DNA from: Fomitopsis serialis
Lineage: Eukaryota; Basidiomycota; Agaricomycetes; Polyporales; Fomitopsidaceae
Length of the DNA: 26,236 nt
Reading direction: 5' to 3'
Assembly: GCF_022376445.1 (NCBI RefSeq)
Contig: NW_025955462.1
Coordinates: 1 to 26,236 of the forward strand
A model generated the notes under the pieces. It was not told the origin of the DNA. It worked only from the letters and a program-made list of their open reading frames with translations, and did no database searches. Below, piece after piece: positions 11,267 through 22,352 of this stretch (the stretch's first letter is position 1; each line of letters begins with the position of its first letter). Made by a program: the position numbers and the translations under genes.

Positions 11267-12506
11267 GATACTAAAGGAGGAGGTAAATGTCTTCGGATTT
11301 CGCGAGCAAGAACGTACGTCCTCGCAATAAATAGACCGCTTCTCAAGATAATCGTGATCAAGTGGATTAACCATGCCATAGTGGTCTACGGAGAATCATT
11401 GAATCACATTCAATTTTTTGATCGTGAGAGTTCAATGAACTAACCTGAACATCCAGCGCCGAGCGATCTTTGGGCGAAGCGCCCGAGTCACTCCTTTAAT
11501 AATCATATTGTGCTGTGGTAGAGCCCAACCAGATTAGATTGATGTCGCAATGATTCGTCTGCAGCATGAGGCTCAACAATTTGCTTCAGGGTCATGCAAG
11601 AGAGAGCGACTTGCCAGTGATCCGGCAGCCACTGTGGCGTTGGGTAGTGTGAGATCTGGATCTGGTAGGACGCTTAGATGAGCGTCTGTCTCGTCTCGTC
11701 CCGTGTTGTACTTACTCTAGCCCTTTGCTGGCACCCAAACCCATGTAAATTCTTGACAGTATTGATTTGTACAAGACTGTTAGAAGACATAGGTACTAAG
11801 TGGTAGATGCTCGGATCTGTGCCGTCCTTCCTAAATGGGTAGGCTATGCTGCTCCTAAAGGCTCTGGATTGTTCTAAATCACAAACAATCTGTATTTGAT
11901 AGAAGTACCTAATGGACACATCATTTTTACAGTCATACCGAATATCCCTCGTGCGACTGTTGAAAAGAACGTATTAGCGAAGTACGGGACGTCGGGCAGG
12001 TTGTCGGGCAGCTCGGGCTTACCGAAATTGGTCATAAGCGTCTATTCTCGACCTGAACCTCGGATTACGTAACCGAAACCTGGTTCCTACATACTTACAC
12101 AGAACCTTGCACCTCACACAGAAATCGGCCAAAAAGCTGACTTCAGAACCTCGATCTCTTTAAACAGCGAAAAATACAGTCATAAAATCCGGTGTCTCAC
12201 TCGTTGGTTTGTGCTACAAAATTCTACCTTTGTTTGCTGAGAGCGCGAGTCTTGCAGCTGTGAAGCTCCGGGCCCCGAGGGCGCCCGGAGTGAATCCCGG
12301 CCACGACACGCGGAGATGTTGGCAATGGACGCGCGATCTGCCGGGGCACTTCGTCACCCAGACTGAGTGGGTGCCATTCCCGGCACAGTTTGAAGATAAA
12401 GGATCCCCGTAGGCCCACAGACGAAAGCAGCCAGCCCCTTTCATACGCGCCTCTATCCCTGAACTCGAGTCCGATTCAGAGTTGACTTTAGTCGTCGTGC
12501 GGGACA
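11267..12506. other. Intergenic, somewhat AT-richer; no gene supported
   Basis: About 1.2 kb with no family-like frame. A GC-rich hairpin (12266-12290; 8-bp stem CTCCGGGC/GCCCGGAG) lies 217 bp before the next start codon. A nearly duplicated GTCGGGCAG occurs around 11990-12010. Decayed mobile DNA is possible but not demonstrable. Confidence 0.45.
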
Positions 12507-13571
12507 ATGTCTGAACCAGTATGCAAAGACTGCATCAGCGGTAAGACACTGATTGTCGACCTAGTACGAGAACTCACGCCATTTGATCTTCATTCATTCG
12601 GAATCATTATAGGTGTTCGCCACGAGGGTGTCCCCGAAGGTAACGATCCATCTGTGCTCGCAAGGTAGATACCGAGGTGCTGAATGATCCCCAGGGAAAT
12701 CCGAACAGATCGGTGGAGTTGAATGCTATGTCGCTACGCCCACCGGCGAGTACGCGAAAGAGAAGGTCGTCCTCTTCCTCCCGGACGTGTTCGGCGTCGC
12801 GCTCGTCAACAACAGAGTACGTCATGTTCTCTCTTGTTTCATAACCTTCCATTCAAAGATATCGTATCTACCACCCAGCTCCTCGTTGATGACATTGCGC
12901 GCAATGGCTTTTGGTGCGTCATGCCCGATTACTTCGAAAGAGACCCGGTTCCGGAGGACGTTTTAAACCCCGAGAATCGCGACAAGTTCGACCGCCTCAG
13001 CTGGTCTTCGCGCCACGGCGAGACGGTCTGGATGCCAATCGTCGACAAGGTCGTCGCTGCTCTGAAGGAACAGGGTGTTACGCGCTTTGGCACGACTGGC
13101 TACTGCTACGGTGCCCCCCTGCGTTCTACCTCGCGTACAGCAACACGAGCCATGTCACAGTCGTGTCGCACCCGAGTCGGCTTCAAGTACCTGGCGATCT
13201 CGAGGTGAGCGGCGAACAAAGGTCATACGAGAGTCATTCCTTCACTGCGCGACACTATAGAAATACCGTGCGGAGTCGAGGGCCCTTCTCCTAATCAACA
13301 GCTGCGAGGTAGATTCCTCGTTCCCGCCCGAGTCTCAGAGGATCGCAGATGAGATCTTCGGCGATGGAAAATTCGCGCCTGGCTATGAAAGGACATACTG
13401 GGATGGATGTACCCATGGCTTCGCCGTTCGCGGTGACATGGTGAGCATTATGCTTCGTTTGAACGGGTCGACATGATTGACAGCGGCGTCGCACAGAGCA
13501 ACCCGAAGGTGAAGGCGGGAAAAGAAGGAGCCTTTGAGGCGATGATCAAGTTGTACAAGAAGCATCTCTGA
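12507..13571 (+). CDS. Dienelactone hydrolase family protein, six exons, one frame break
   Basis: Predicted cytosolic alpha/beta-hydrolase of about 254 residues. Exons: 12507-12540, 12613-12639, 12695-12816, 12879-13204, 13261-13440, 13497-13571. Family landmarks in order: GVRHEGVPEG, VVLFLPDVFG, FWCVMPDYFERDPVPEDVLNP, the nucleophile motif GYCYGAP (Cys137), LLINSCEVD (Asp188), CTHGFAVRGD (His222) and the tail NPKVKAGKEGAFEAM. This is the Cys-Asp-His triad of dienelactone hydrolases, which open cyclic ester rings in aromatic catabolism; fungal homologues often have unknown substrates. Just after the Cys motif the frame breaks at a C6 run (13114-13119). One more C restores the frame and the family's normal spacing, and makes exon 4 fit the flanking phases. 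The usual GYCxGG is GYCYGA here. The start is supported by the short first exon and the GTAAGA donor. Confidence 0.92.
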
Positions 13572-14003
13572 GTCTCATGTGCTGAAAGAACGGTCTCGGT
13601 GCGGCGGGGTCGTCGTTCACGGACGTAGACGACCAGTCTGAATGAATCCAAATGTATAGTATACATAGCACGCGAATTTCTGCAGGCAGGCAAACCACGT
13701 CATGGAATGACACTTCGAACCTGTACGACTTGGGTTTTCATTACATAACTTACTGGTTGTCGGATAGCTGCGCGTGAGCGCTTGAGCGATCATGACTATG
13801 GGCGCTTCCTGAGCACTTCGGGGCCGTGTCTTCTTGGTGTCTTCCTCTCATAGTGACTGCACCCACCTCTCCGAGCATACCCCCTTATTATCGTGCTCGC
13901 TGCACATCTTGTGCGGACCAGCCATTGATTCCAAATTGATTCACATCGTCGTCACTCTCAGGTTGTATATCTGGTAAACCAAGAGAGCACCAGTACAGTT
14001 ACT
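13572..14003. other. Intergenic between two plus-strand genes
   Basis: Contains the 3' flank of the hydrolase gene and the promoter of the zinc-finger gene. No further gene, RNA or repeat was seen. Confidence 0.5.
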
Positions 14004-14900
14004 ATGCATCATACAGCGTGGACATCGGATCGCATCCCGCCTTCAAGACCGAAGCAGTCCTCACAGGCGCAAGGCAAGGGAAAACAGAAGGCACAAGAAG
14101 CCCCAAAGAGCAAGGAGGTGCGCAGGCTCGAGGAGCTTAGGGATGGACTGCGGTACACGACCGGCCGCGAGCGAGACCCCAAGGGTGGGTGTTTCTGTCA
14201 GGGTACGTCCTACATTTCATGTCGGCAATTCATGCACCTCAGACAAAGTATCACAGCTCGCATGCATACGCTATCTCCACACACACCAGTGTGCCGTAAC
14301 TGCGGCCTCATACTGTGCGAGCTGCAGCAGCCTCGCTACGCGTGTCCCCACTGTGTCTCCCCGCTCATCAGTCCCGAGGCCCGTGCCGCACTCGAGGCGC
14401 GCCTGGAGACACAGATCACGGACACGCTGGCCAAGGAGGAGGAGGAGAGGCAACGCGCCATCGAGCAAGCTCGCGCAGCCGCAGGAGCCTTCCCGACACT
14501 TGCCACCGGTGCGTCTGGGCTACCGTCGTCGGCCTCCGACGCCCTCGCATCGCACCCCGCAAATCAAACGCACAAGGTGCTGTCGCTCAACTCCAAGACC
14601 AAGAAGGTCACTGTGGCGTCGTATCACGCGTCCCCGGTCATTTCGCGGTCTGCATCGCGCGAGAGCAGCTTGAAGGACGAGGCGCAGCCCGAATCCAAGC
14701 GCGTTCCGCCTCCGCCGTCGGAGATCCCGCATGCGAAAGAGAACCGCGATCCACATCGACCGTGGGCGAATCTCAGAGGAGGGTCCGTGACATATGTTCC
14801 ACCGCCAAAAGCGACCGCGGGCGGTTCGGCGGGTGGTCAACGGAGAAAGAAAGGAAAGGGCGGTAGGGATACGGAGAAAGGGAAGGAAACCGAAACTTGA
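14004..14900 (+). CDS. C2HC5 zinc-finger protein, TRIP4/ASC-1 and Rqt4-like
   Basis: Two exons, 14004-14202 and 14257-14900, give 280 residues. The zinc-finger ligands are Cys63, Cys65, His70, Cys79, Cys82, Cys87, Cys96 and Cys99 (CFCQ, then CRNCGLILC and CPHC), the C2HC5 pattern of TRIP4/ASC-1. In yeast the homologue Rqt4 belongs to the RQT complex, which splits collided ribosomes; a similar role here is inference. Around the finger are a Lys-rich N-terminus (KSKEVRRLEELRDGL), an acidic helix after it (AKEEEERQRAIEQARAA), a conserved-looking HKVLSLNSKTKKVTVASY segment and a basic low-complexity tail. The 54-nt intron (14203-14256) falls inside the finger, is in phase and lacks a stop. The protein is much shorter than human TRIP4, so the N- and C-terminal domains of the animal protein are absent. 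It converges on the MYND gene. Confidence 0.91.
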   Translation: MHHTAWTSDRIPPSRPKQSSQAQGKGKQKAQEAPKSKEVRRLEELRDGLRYTTGRERDPKGGCFCQGTSYISCRQFMHLRQSITARMHTLSPHTPVCRNCGLILCELQQPRYACPHCVSPLISPEARAALEARLETQITDTLAKEEEERQRAIEQARAAAGAFPTLATGASGLPSSASDALASHPANQTHKVLSLNSKTKKVTVASYHASPVISRSASRESSLKDEAQPESKRVPPPPSEIPHAKENRDPHRPWANLRGGSVTYVPPPKATAGGSAGGQRRKKGKGGRDTEKGKETET

Positions 14901-15381
14901 TGTTCTAGATGTGCTTCCACAGCCTTCGTGTAAAATACGTGTGGGTTCTTGTTTATATGCTGTGTTCATGAGACGCCTTATCGATGTGTATTGCACGAGC
15001 CCTCAGATCTTGCCATTGTAAAGACTATTCAGGCAGTGGCGAGTACCCCGCGTTCACGGACGACATTGTATCGTGAACAGAAGTGCATGCGGTACTGCCT
15101 CAATGATGGCTCGGTAGGACAGCTTCGTGGCGGAAACGCGTACTTTAGGTCAACATTGAACGCTGAGCGCTGAACTCCATGTTATCATCTATTATTTCAA
15201 GGTCGTACGCGGGCTGATTCTGCGGAGACTGAGCAGATCATATTCGCAACATAATAACGAGCAAGTACGCATGACAAACGACAGCATGTAACATATAGCA
15301 TGAGCATAGCATCTGAACTGAACAATGAGCACCTCCCGCCATCCTGGAGTAGATACGAATGCTTAACGTGTTAACCTCAAC
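14901..15381. other. Convergent 3' intergenic region
   Basis: Lies between the 3' ends of the TRIP4-like gene and the MYND gene. No gene, RNA or clear repeat was seen. Confidence 0.5.
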
Positions 15382-16218
15382 TCATTCAACGATACCTTCA
15401 TTCATCATATGGATCAGAAACTGCTTCCACGGAATCTCCAGCTCATCCACGTCGCTTTGATCGAGCGAAAACGCGACCGACATGACGTTCATGAGCTCCA
15501 TGTCAGGATCCCGAAGGCTCAAGACAACAAGCGCGGCACTACTGGGCCCTCGATGCCTCGTCGCCTCCTCTCTGCAGCTCCGAAGCCTGAGGCGCATCTC
15601 GTCGAGCTTCTCTTCTGGGAAGAAGGAGAACGTCTCGAGCTGTGCACCCATGCAGTAGAAGCGGGTCTCTGGCCGTGCGCGGGCAGCATTTAGCCTAGTT
15701 CGCAAGTCGATGACGAGCACGTCTTCGCGCTCCTTCGAGGTAGCAACAGGATTCAGAGAGGAGGGTGGCAGGTAGTCGTGGCGAACGGCGTGGAAGGCAG
15801 CTTCGGAGATGGTAGCGCGGTGTTTGCGTGTGAAGTCGCGGAGAGCATCGAGACGTTCGAGGTCACCGGGCCGCGCCTCGAGCGTGGCCGTCGTCTCTTG
15901 GTTAAGCTTGCATATTTTCTTATGGACAGGCCAGGCAGCTTTCTGACACTGCCGACTCTGGATGCGCAGATTTGAGTCAGCTTATAGTGCACACCATACG
16001 ACCCGATGAAGAGAAGCATTACGCACACAGTACCTGTCAGTCTTGCATCCGCCGCATTTCCTCATCATCACTCCGTCCTCCTCGCGTTTCGTACAGTACT
16101 GACATTGTCGGGCCCGTCGACTGATTGTTTCGTTTGGATTTGAGTAGTCGTGCCTCCGCCTCGCATTGGGAGCAGGAGGAATCTGCCCTGCAGTAGACTG
16201 GCTGGGCACAAGACTCAT
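15382..16218 (-). CDS. MYND-type zinc-finger protein
   Basis: Two exons on the minus strand, 16218-16027 and 15957-15382, give 255 residues with no frame break. The MYND finger (residues 39-80) has all eight ligands: Cys39, Cys42 (CQYC), Cys55, Cys58 (CGGC), Cys64, Cys68 (YCSRQC), His76 and Cys80 (HKKIC). MYND fingers bind proline-rich partner peptides and are usually found in regulators or SET-domain methyltransferases; no SET motif is present. The C-terminal 170 residues include ALRDFTRKHRATISEAAF and LVIDLRTRLNAARARPETRF and resemble uncharacterised basidiomycete MYND proteins. The 69-nt intron (15958-16026) splits the finger exactly after Cys64. The start at 16218 (MSLVPSQS) is the nearest ATG that gives a normal N-terminus; an in-frame ATG at 16284 would add 22 residues. 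Confidence 0.9.
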
Positions 16219-16546
16219 GGAAACGCTAAGGGCAGGGAGTGAGCGCTCGAGGTAGGGTTGAGAACAAGGAAAGATGTGACGCACTGACGCAGCGGGAGAA
16301 CGAACTGATCGAGTCGGACTGACGACTCAATTGAAAGAGCGCGGACGCCCGACGCCCGCCGAGTCCGCAACAGAGACTCGGACTACTGACTCGGACGCCC
16401 GTACTTAGCGCTTAGCACGCAGGTCGACGAGTCGTCCGACGGTGAACGCGCTACAACTCGAGCAAGTATATTACAGGCACAATTACATCATACAGCGAAC
16501 TATGTACCATCGATGATTCATGTCACAAGTCAGATTTGAAGCACAT
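16219..16546. other. Spacer between the NRPS-like and MYND genes, with a motif cluster
   Basis: Probably the MYND promoter. GACTCGGAC occurs at 16375-16383 and 16388-16396, a related GAGTCGGAC at 16311-16319, and reverse-related GAGTCCGC and GTCCGAC nearby. A short inverted pair GCGGAC/GTCCGC lies within 16340-16368. Function is unknown. Confidence 0.5.
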
Positions 16547-19500
16547 TCATGTGCTTGACAACAGCCCAATCCTTCTCCAATACTCAACCCAACGTCTCAC
16601 ATCTCTCGTCTAGTTGCCTTAATTCAGGATCCGCTAATGTTGACGATGTAGCGACGGCATGCTTTGATTCCAGTGCGGGGAAGCCCATTGCCAAAGCACC
16701 GGTCGCATTACGCAATGACTCGAACCATGAAAGGAGTCGGAGAGCGGGCAGCGTGCGCAGGAGCTTGACCTCGGAGTCGGCGTGGGGGATGTTGGCGTCA
16801 GCATCAGTATGTCCTGCCTGCCGCAGCGTCGCTATCCATTGGTCGTATGAAACAAGCGGCACGAGAGCTGCCGCGAGATCGCAGACGCGATTGTCCTCCA
16901 AGGTATGGGTCGGGGGTGAACGAGATGGACGATGCCCGAATCGGACATCCTCCTAAAGTCGCTAACTGCAGCTGCGACAACGTCGAGCTGGATCCAATCT
17001 ACCGCCTGCGACGTGTTTCCGATCAACTAACATCGTTTCCAAAGCCATGGCAAACGCACCCTGTGATCGTCCGGGAAACACCTGACCTTCTCCGCGCTTT
17101 GCACGAGTACTGGGAACCACTCTGTGGCATTCCAGGCACCATCTACACCTCCAGAGATCTGGCCCACGCGGACGATGACCGTCGTTAAGGGCGTTCGTTC
17201 ACTCGCATGGTGCAAGACATCTTCCGAGACCCACTTGGACTCGCCATAGCCGGTACCCAGTGCAACTTCAGGTGCGATCCTCGTTTCGGTATGCACCTCG
17301 CCGTCGGGAACGTCTGTCTCATGTCTGTGAATGACATCAAGGGATGGTTTTTGATGTACGTACTGGAAAATACACCAATGCTGCTGACAAATATCAGTCG
17401 CGGCGGGTCAGTGAAAGGAGAAGACAAGGCGAAGTCGATAAGACTGCGCAATCCCTTCACATTGTTCTCGAACGATGCTAGGGCAAGATTGAAGTCCACG
17501 CGCCATGCTATGAGTCAAGTTCAACATTGCATCTAGAGTCACAGTAGTGTCCGACAACTCACCGTTGTGGATGATGTGCGTGACGGAATCTCTCATCTTT
17601 TACAAGAAACGCCACTGAGTCAAGTGACCAATGCAGGACGCGAACGTTGGACTCACCTCGTTATAGATACTGCGCTCGATCCCGAACCGCGAGGCGATGA
17701 GATCCCCCTCGAGAAGAACCACCTTACCCTCGTCAAGGTCTACGTCGATCCTTCGCTCGGCCAATGCTATTTTCTGCCGTTCAAAAGGCTCTCCCCGTTC
17801 TTTGCTGTCCTGTTCAGGGCGTACACTTTCGAAACCCCACTATCCGCCGCCAATCTTGCGAGCAGAGCGCAGCCCAGACTGCCAGTCGTGCCCGTCACGA
17901 GTATGACATCCCCACCCGAACTCGGACGCGACGATTCTCCTGAATGGGATGGGAGCTCTTTGGTGTATTTGTCGACCATCGCGCGCATTGCGCTCACGTG
18001 TACGTCTGCGGACAAGTGAGCTTCTGTCCCGCGACGAGGTTTGAGATATAGACAGCGAGACGAGAGACTGAAGGATGATCGTAGACAAAGTTCCTGATGC
18101 CACGCGTGTCCAGGTGCGCAGAATCCTTGATGGCGCGGAGGAGCGAGTTCTTGATCCAGGTAGCTTGCAGACTGCAAGGCATATAGGTCATTCGTCCGTT
18201 CAAATCTCGACATGTGTGCTTGTTCATACCTGTCACAGCCATGTTCGAAGAGGTCGTCGTCGTCCTTCACGGGTCGCACAAGGACCTTTCCCACAACTGC
18301 ACGTACGAAATCCGTGACAGTCTTAAAGTCCCACTGTTCAGGCGGTGGGATGCTTGACTGGGTCGTCTCTTCAACCACGCGATATAAGTTCTCGATCTCC
18401 TCCTCGTGATCGTTGATCACGGCTTGGCGACGCGCTGTGCCCTTCGCGGTGTACGTGAACGGCTTCGACGGGTAAGCCACAATGATCATCTGAGCACAAC
18501 CTCGACGCATGAGTACGTGTGCAGCATAGACTGCGTGCCGAGGCGTACCTCCTTGAAGAGCCGTGAGTGCTGGGGAGCAAAGGCGTTCATCTTCTCCACG
18601 GTCGGCCTGCCGGCACCTGTTACAAAGCCTCCCTGGATGAGCGGTATAATTGACTTACCAGATCAAGTTACGGTACTCCGCAAGCTTGTCTTGGTCGGAG
18701 GGGTCGAACATGAATTCAGGCTTCGGATCGACAATAACTCCAGCTTGGAAGTGGCCACGGCCGAACATGACACATGATTGGACGTGCGGGTCCTGATTAA
18801 GCATGCTCTCTGCGGAAGACGGGCGTAAGTCAGAGTCGCGGAATTCGCACTAGAGTCTATCTACCGAGGGGTCCGGGATTCGTCTAATGAGGCGGTGAGA
18901 TGTTAGCTTCAAATTTGGAAGATGTATATCATGTGTAGTTTCACCTTCTCCCCCGTGTTATGCATGATTTGATCGTCGCTTCGTCCATATACCTTCCAAA
19001 GCCCGGGTTTCGTTGGATGCTCGACAAGTAGGTCCGAAGTGTTGTAAGCATCACGACCGTCAACCTTTGTATTGATGACACCGAGCGAGCAGAAGCCGTT
19101 CGCCTGAAAGTATAACTATCAGTTCACGTGTGCATTGCAGTACCAGGAAATGATGTATTGACCAGCACGATGAGCTCATACGTATTGTCGCCAAACGGCT
19201 CCAACTTGACATCGAGGAAGGGTGCAATTCGGAAGTAGTCCCAGTCATATCCTACCTCAGCTGAGTAAGGAAGTCGTGAGTCCATCCTCATATCACACCA
19301 GTCTGCTATTCGACGGACCTGGAATGATGGGTGTAATAAGCTGACTTTCTGTGCTGAATGTGAACATTAAGCGAATGAATGTCAGACAATCAACAGAGAG
19401 CCCACTCACGTTCCATAGAGAACGAATAAAGACACGCCTTGCGACGTCAGGTAATCGCCGACTTGTTTGTTCAAAGCACCTCCCCCGAAAATCTGAGCCG

Positions 19501-20730
19501 CTCTTCAGCTTCAGCTCACGGCGTGAATAAAGGCGATCAAGGATAACGTACAGCACCGTCTCGGCTAGCCAGCCATTCTACACACTCTGGTCTACGCGAC
19601 CAAGCCTATGGATACTCCTTGAAGCTGTGAATTCGTCAGATCGACGGAGACGTACCTCTATAATCGACGGAACGGAGAATATTATATCACTTTCAGTCGC
19701 CTTCGCTGCCAGAAAATGTGTGTCAGGATTCGGAACGGGCGCTGGCGATCTCGGCTCGAACGCGCTCAAAACAATACCGCAAGACGCCTACGTCGAAGTC
19801 AGTGCACCATATAAGGAAATCGCCACAGCAGAAGGATCGACTCACGACCCAGGACATCATAGCAAGCGCCGTAGAATGGAACATAGGTACAACGTGCATC
19901 GAAAACACCTTGTCTGCGAGGTCGCGTTCCCCAAAATAGGGGACGATGCTGGCGCCGAGGAGGCGCCGATGCGGGAAGGATATTGGTTTCGGGAACGCCG
20001 TCGATCCTGCTCTTAGATCAGACAAGGTAGCGGACGGCATGGAGAAAACTCACCAGATGAATGCATGATCAGCGCTGGCGTATCGGATCCATGAGGCACA
20101 TACGGGACGTCGTCGACCTCCGCAAGCGCAGCGAAGAGGTCCCCGAAGACGAACATGGGCGACACACGCGGAAGTGGGACGCTCGGCTTCTGACTCAGAG
20201 TTTCAAGCGCGCTCTGCATTAGGTCCGTTATTCCCTGTTCGCTGCTCGCGAGAACATGCTGCACGTTCGCCTTGCTGATGAGGTGTGCAACGGCAGTAGC
20301 AGAGTTGCGAGGTGAGATGGGGAAAGCGACGTAGCCAGCGCGGATGATGCTCATGATGGTAATCATGTACGGGATACTGTCTGCACAACTGCATGAGTAG
20401 TGACACGGGAGAAATTCTCGACGTGGGCGCACCTGATGATGACAATATGCCAACTACAGGATGTCCCTGCATGTCAGGCCTCCAACCCATACATGTCCTT
20501 ATCTTCTGGGCACCGACATGCATGGCTCTAACAGTTTCGGACCAATACAGAGTCTGTACAGTACCGTCGTCCTTGGAATAGACGAACACGCGCTGTTGCG
20601 GACTATGCTCTGCGTGCCATTCATACAACTCAGGCAGCGTGAGAGAGCCATCCATCGGAGGCCGCTTGAAGGTAGAGCTCGACAGACCCTGGGTCTGAGC
20701 AAAAGGAGGGTACAGCGTTCGGCCAGACAT
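16547..20730 (-). CDS. NRPS-like adenylating reductase (A-T-R)
   Basis: Large enzyme that activates a carboxylic acid as its adenylate, loads it on a carrier domain and reductively releases it as an aldehyde or alcohol. The A domain starts MSGRTLYPPFAQTQG, with GYVAFPISPRNSATAVAHL, A3 HSSGSTAFPKP, A5 YGTTE, A7/A8 TSDLLVEHPTKPG...VYGRSDDQIMHNTGEK and A10 PSKPFTYTAKGTARRQ. The T domain has LFEHGCDSLQATW, with the phosphopantetheine Ser. The R domain has NADP-binding VILVTGTTGSLG and catalytic GTGYGESKW, and ends WVEYWRRIGLL before the stop at 16547. At least nine introns; those I placed include 20381-20432, 20007-20053, 19788-19845, 19354-19409 and 18172-18229. Two breaks are visible: a lost base in the T4 run (A's at 17783-17786 on the plus strand) and a lost GA near 16605. 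The substrate cannot be read from the sequence. Relation to alpha-aminoadipate reductase is by architecture only; no other clear biosynthetic genes lie beside it. Confidence 0.93.
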
Positions 20731-22352
20731 CTTGCAGTTCTACGGGGAATGCGAGGTTACTTTTGTGAATCGCACACAGGAGGTTAACACACCGTAGGAG
20801 GAGGGAATGGGTTTGATCGAAGGTGTACGAAGCCTGTATATAAGATATTACGAGTCTCAGTTCTCCACCAAGATTGATTTCACGTCGGTTCTCTACGGGT
20901 GGCTGAGGACGAACATGAAACCTATTGTGCACGCGGGCCGATGGTCTCGGGAATGTATCAGTAGCATCGGACAGATTCGAAGGAACCATGTGCATAGGGA
21001 AGTGTCCTCCGACGTTCGAGGTTGTATTATGGATAGGAACTCTGCGGACGTGCTCTATTGCCAAGGGCCAAGTCAGGCTGATGTTCGTTGCAAATGACGC
21101 AGTATGCATCCCAAGCCCATCGACGAACGGGTTGGTCAGGCTATCCGGACTTAAACAGCGCACCGCTTTGTACAAGTCTGTTCCTCGATTGCTACCCGTG
21201 TTGAAGCGGTAACCTTCTAGAATCGAAGGCTCGTCAGCGCCACAAGTACTTCCGATACTGTGCATACTGTAACTTACTAAGCCTCCTCGGGACTGGTTTG
21301 GTCAGGGGTACGGGCAGACCGCCGCCCGAGGCGCTTGTGGTGGGTTGCCCCGGGCTGCTGTTACTAGGCGGTCACGGCCTGTAACAAAGTGCTCCCTGTA
21401 ACCCAACTGTAACCCGTGTAAATTTCAGTGTCAGTTCTATAGATTTAGATTTTTGATCGTCCGAGAAGTAAAAGAAATACAGACGTAATACTCCAGCTAA
21501 TTCCATATTGCTAGACCCCTCGCCGGAAAGGGCGTACAGGCGGGTTCGTCGGCCTTGGTATTCTTTCTGTCTCACCATCGTCATTTTACCATAACGGGCA
21601 GTGTCGGGGGCGAACCAGACCGCGTTCCGAAGCCGAGGTCGACCGGCAGAGCGTGCGGATCACCTGCGAACAAGGCCAGACGAAGGCCCGACGCCCTCCG
21701 CCTGTGCACACATTTTCGGAAGGGGGTCTAGCAATATGGAATTAGCTGTCATATACCAATGCTTACCTCGAGTACTAATCCCTAGAACAATATACTGTAT
21801 GACGACGAGCGTCGAGCTAGCACATGCACAAAACAAGGCTCGCCAAATGTTCGAGCATGTGTGATATCCAGAGATGCTCTATCTCCATTGGGTCAAGACA
21901 TCGAAGTGACGAGGGGTCGCCGTGCATGAAGCAGCATCAAGCTCCCTGTCATCTCACCGACAGTTCCGCGAATCCTCCGCGCGAAGTGGAGGCACCTCGG
22001 TGTAAGACGTAGCATTATCTGCACCTTCCAATACGTCAAACTTCGGAACAGCATGGTTGAATTTGACTGACCATACGATACTGCTTCACGCGGAAGCGCC
22101 AGTTCCTAAAGAAGATCAGGTTTGGGAACGGTAGATAGGTCAGAGTTTCCCCATATGACATGGCCGCACTTGCAGTCGGAAGTCTCACCGGGAATCGTCA
22201 TCTAAGCGTCCGTGGCAAGACGATAAAGATTGCAATGTAATGAGCACCTGTGCCAACTCCAATACAGCATATATGTTACAAACAACAGAGACGGTTGACT
22301 GCGCCCGTCGTTAGCGGAGACCATGGCATATAGAATGCGTACAATCACCATG
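20731..22352. other. Long intergenic stretch containing an inverted-repeat element
   Basis: Upstream of the NRPS-like gene and downstream of PAF1. A 211-codon minus-strand frame at 20630-21265 overlaps the NRPS-like start in another frame and looks non-coding. Around 21355-21420 CTGTAAC occurs three times, with a facing GTTAC. The inverted-repeat element at 21494-21748 is listed separately. No gene was recognised. Confidence 0.5.
21494..21748. mobile_element. 255-bp terminal-inverted-repeat element, MITE-like
   Basis: The outer 26 bp are a perfect inverted repeat: the left arm 21494-21519 begins CAGCTAATTCCATATTGCTA and the right arm 21723-21748 is its exact reverse complement. The match continues imperfectly inward to about 65 bp, sharing ACAGGCGG and CGTCGG. 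The core is short, with no transposase frame. A TC dinucleotide flanks both ends outside the arms, a possible but weak target duplication. Size and structure fit a non-autonomous DNA transposon; the superfamily cannot be assigned. Confidence 0.65.

Noticed and set aside
14143..14866. Arg-rich overlapping frames of 176 and 183 codons
   Set aside because: Shadows of the TRIP4-like zinc-finger gene in GC-rich DNA.
20630..21265. 211-codon minus-strand frame
   Set aside because: Its end overlaps the true first exon of the adenylating reductase in a different frame, and the rest has no recognisable content.
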